Origin: Takakia lepidozioides
Lineage: Eukaryota > Streptophyta > Takakiopsida > Takakiales > Takakiaceae
Length of the DNA: 64,000 bases
Direction: 5' to 3'
NCBI GenBank assembly: GCA_030704615.1
Contig: CM060731.1
Span: 248,001-312,000, forward strand
Shown here one piece after another: positions 62,051-64,000 of the stretch. Numbering within the stretch: the stretch's first letter is position 1; the number at the start of each line of letters is the position of its first letter. The position numbers and the translations under genes were made by a program. The notes under the pieces are model-generated. The model was not told the origin of the DNA, ran no database searches, and saw nothing but the letters and a program-made list of their open reading frames with translations.

Positions 62051-63837
62051 GTTAGTTAAACGGTTAGAACACCTTGCGGGTAGATTATGCAGAGTAGCTA
62101 CAGTGAGGGGATCACTTCTTGGCGCATGGACTTGGAGTACACGGAAGCGAGTATGCAGAGGAGGAGGGAGACGACGGAGAGAGCTTGATACATGCAAGCT
62201 GTAGAGATTTTGCTGTAGGGTAGATTAGACACAGCCTGACATATGATAGTTTTTAATACGATTCCTACTTCATACTCACACTGTGTAGAGAGACCTGAGT
62301 GAAGCTGTGGAATGTATGCTTAAGTTGTAAAGATGGAACTCGGTAGATTGTAGAAACAATCTGATACTTAATCCTAGGCAGTAAGGTAACATACTAAACA
62401 TGAATGCAAGAAGGAATAGATATAGGAAAGCACCCCCATGATACACTAGATGTAGGTCATGACTAATTGTTCTGAGCGGGCTGAGTACTTGGGTCAAAAC
62501 ACCCCTTCCCAACTCTTCTTCATTCATATCCTTCCTAAAACATAATCCATCCTAGGTAAAGAACTATCTTTACAGTTTCTTCACATGACAAGAGAAACCC
62601 ATGTCCCCTTATTGGTGGCCTACATGTATCTGAAAAACATATCCCAACAGCATTGCATCACTATTTCTGCTTGTTCCAAGGAGACACAAGCACACACACA
62701 TACAATTACCTACTTCATTCCAAGATATACTAAATCTTCCTTCATACAGAACTCCAAGTGACAGACTTTTGCCTCACTTTCTCTCTACCACAGGTCTGGT
62801 ATGAATTCCAGATGTCTTCATTCCATTTTTCAAAGCCCTTTCTCCCTCAAGGTCATCCCCCAAAACATCTCTATCCGAAGTTCAGTCACAAGTATAAGAA
62901 GAATGAACTATCTCGCACTTAACTGATATATAGCCCAGTTGAAGTGGTGGGCCTGCTGCCCGAATTGGCTCCCTTCTTGGAAGCTGCTACCCTAGTGTCT
63001 GTTATCACTTGCATCCACCGGCGCTCTCCGAAACAAAGATCTTACTTGTAGATCGTTCTATTGCCGTAGTTTCCCATCCTACATTAATTCCTAAACTTAA
63101 GAGCTCGTCAAGACCTGACAGCTCTGCCCTTTTTTAACTGGCAGTGACACTCTGTCATTGCTAACAACTCATTTTCCCAAAATACCAGAGTCATTAACCA
63201 CATCCCTAAGATCCTTTCACCGCCTCTTGCACAGCCCTGCCTGAGTTATAAATCATCAAGCAGCGGCGGTGCTGCTATCCCTACTGGTAGCAGGCACAGT
63301 TCGCCAAGCTGCCCTATCTAACTAGCCATTATCTGCCTTCATTACTGCTAAGTCACACATACCCTAAGACAGAAGCAAGAAAGAAGCAGAATGGTCTCAA
63401 TTACCTACTATGCACAGCTCTGCCCTTTCTCGCTCTCGCAGCATCAGCAATGATCCCCTTCAAGGCCAATTTCTAGAGATCCAAAGTCACATGCCTCATC
63501 AAGCCAACGACGGCACCGCCCCCTTCATCTGTCAGCTGCACGGGTTACCAAGTTCATCTTTTTATCCCCTGCATTAGAACTAATACTCCTTGCTTCCAAG
63601 TAATTCGAGAAGATTGACAGTGCCCTAATTATCATTCCTGACGTGACATGGCGCTGACACGTTGGCCGTCACATTCGACGTGCGTCGCGTCACGTCGAAT
63701 CCGGACGTTGACCCATGTAATTTTTTTTTACATTTGACTTTTACGATTTACTTTTACCATTTGTAATGACATGGCAGCCACGGTGTAAAACAGACGTAGC
63801 CAATTATTAATATTTATTAATTCCTTTAAAAAATACA
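62051..63837. other. No gene recognised
   Basis: Mixed sequence with a short GTTA repeat (62046-62058). No coding motif or RNA gene was seen. It may contain the rest of the LTR and, further right, the inner side of the palindrome-array element. Confidence 0.4.
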
Positions 63838-64000
63838 TCCGCCTATATTGGCGGTAGCATATAATTTATTATTTTTTAAATGAAGCGACCGCCCATATTG
63901 GCGGTCGCTTGTATTTTATTATATTTTAAAATAAGCGACCGCCTATATTGGCGGTCGGTTGAAGTTTATTATGTTTTAAATGAAGCGACCGTCCAGATTG
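63838..64000. repeat. Second palindrome array, exact 50-bp period, runs off the window
   Basis: Core GCC(T/C)ATATTGGCGGT-type units recur at 63841, 63891, 63941 and 63991. Each full unit is AAGCGACCGCC-(T/C)ATATT-GGCGGTCGCTT with a TTTTATTAT-rich spacer. The flanks of the palindrome (AAATGAAGCGACC on the left) match the reverse complement of the first array's units, so the two arrays are inverted relative to each other. Confidence 0.93.

Overview
The window looks like nuclear DNA of a land plant. It holds fragments of pentatricopeptide-repeat (PPR) genes of the PLS type, a plant-type AAA-ATPase gene cut into more than 20 short exons, pieces of a peroxisomal adenine-nucleotide carrier and of a plant methylesterase-like hydrolase, and several nested transposon classes (LINE, SINE, Ty3/gypsy, CACTA, hAT). 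The bloated introns and the many decayed PPR pieces suggest a large, repeat-rich genome, possibly a fern, lycophyte or bryophyte. That lineage is inferred only and not proven.

Layout. 0-6 kb: a decayed PPR fragment, low-complexity tracts and a palindrome cluster. 6.0-24.4 kb (+): the one gene that looks intact, an AAA-ATPase with an N-terminal hydrophobic segment. I reconstructed it exon by exon with consistent phases except in one place near 12.7-12.87 kb. Two copies of one LINE family sit in its introns in opposite orientations: copy A (7.39-10.22 kb, minus, 3'-truncated) and copy B (15.50-20.26 kb, plus, full length with a 15-bp target duplication). 25.5-28.5 kb: a retroelement C-terminal relic and another PPR relic.

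28.5-38.5 kb: a 5'-truncated Ty3/gypsy element split by two younger insertions. One is a 7,687-bp CACTA transposon (29,223-36,909, GAT target duplication). The other is a tRNA-derived SINE (37,450-37,624, 10-bp target duplication). Removing each insert restores the gypsy reading frame exactly at its junction. The CACTA element has no visible transposase but carries pieces of PPR genes, a coiled-coil gene, a peroxisomal carrier gene and LINEs, so it looks like a gene-capturing (Pack-type) CACTA.

39.4-50.9 kb: pieces of a second LINE family (minus strand), a methylesterase-like pseudogene, a chromovirus relic ending in a chromodomain, and several tandem repeats. 50.9-59.4 kb, all minus strand: a RING-H2 protein gene with one in-frame stop, an array of 50-bp units each built on a GCGACCGCC/GGCGGTCGC palindrome, a hAT transposase with one frameshift, and the endonuclease/RT part of LINE family 2. 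59.4-62 kb (+): a decayed gag-like coiled-coil region followed by a polypurine tract and LTR-like start. The window ends inside a second palindrome array of exactly 50-bp period, in inverted orientation relative to the first.

Only the AAA-ATPase looks functional. Nearly everything else is transposon-derived or broken by frameshifts.
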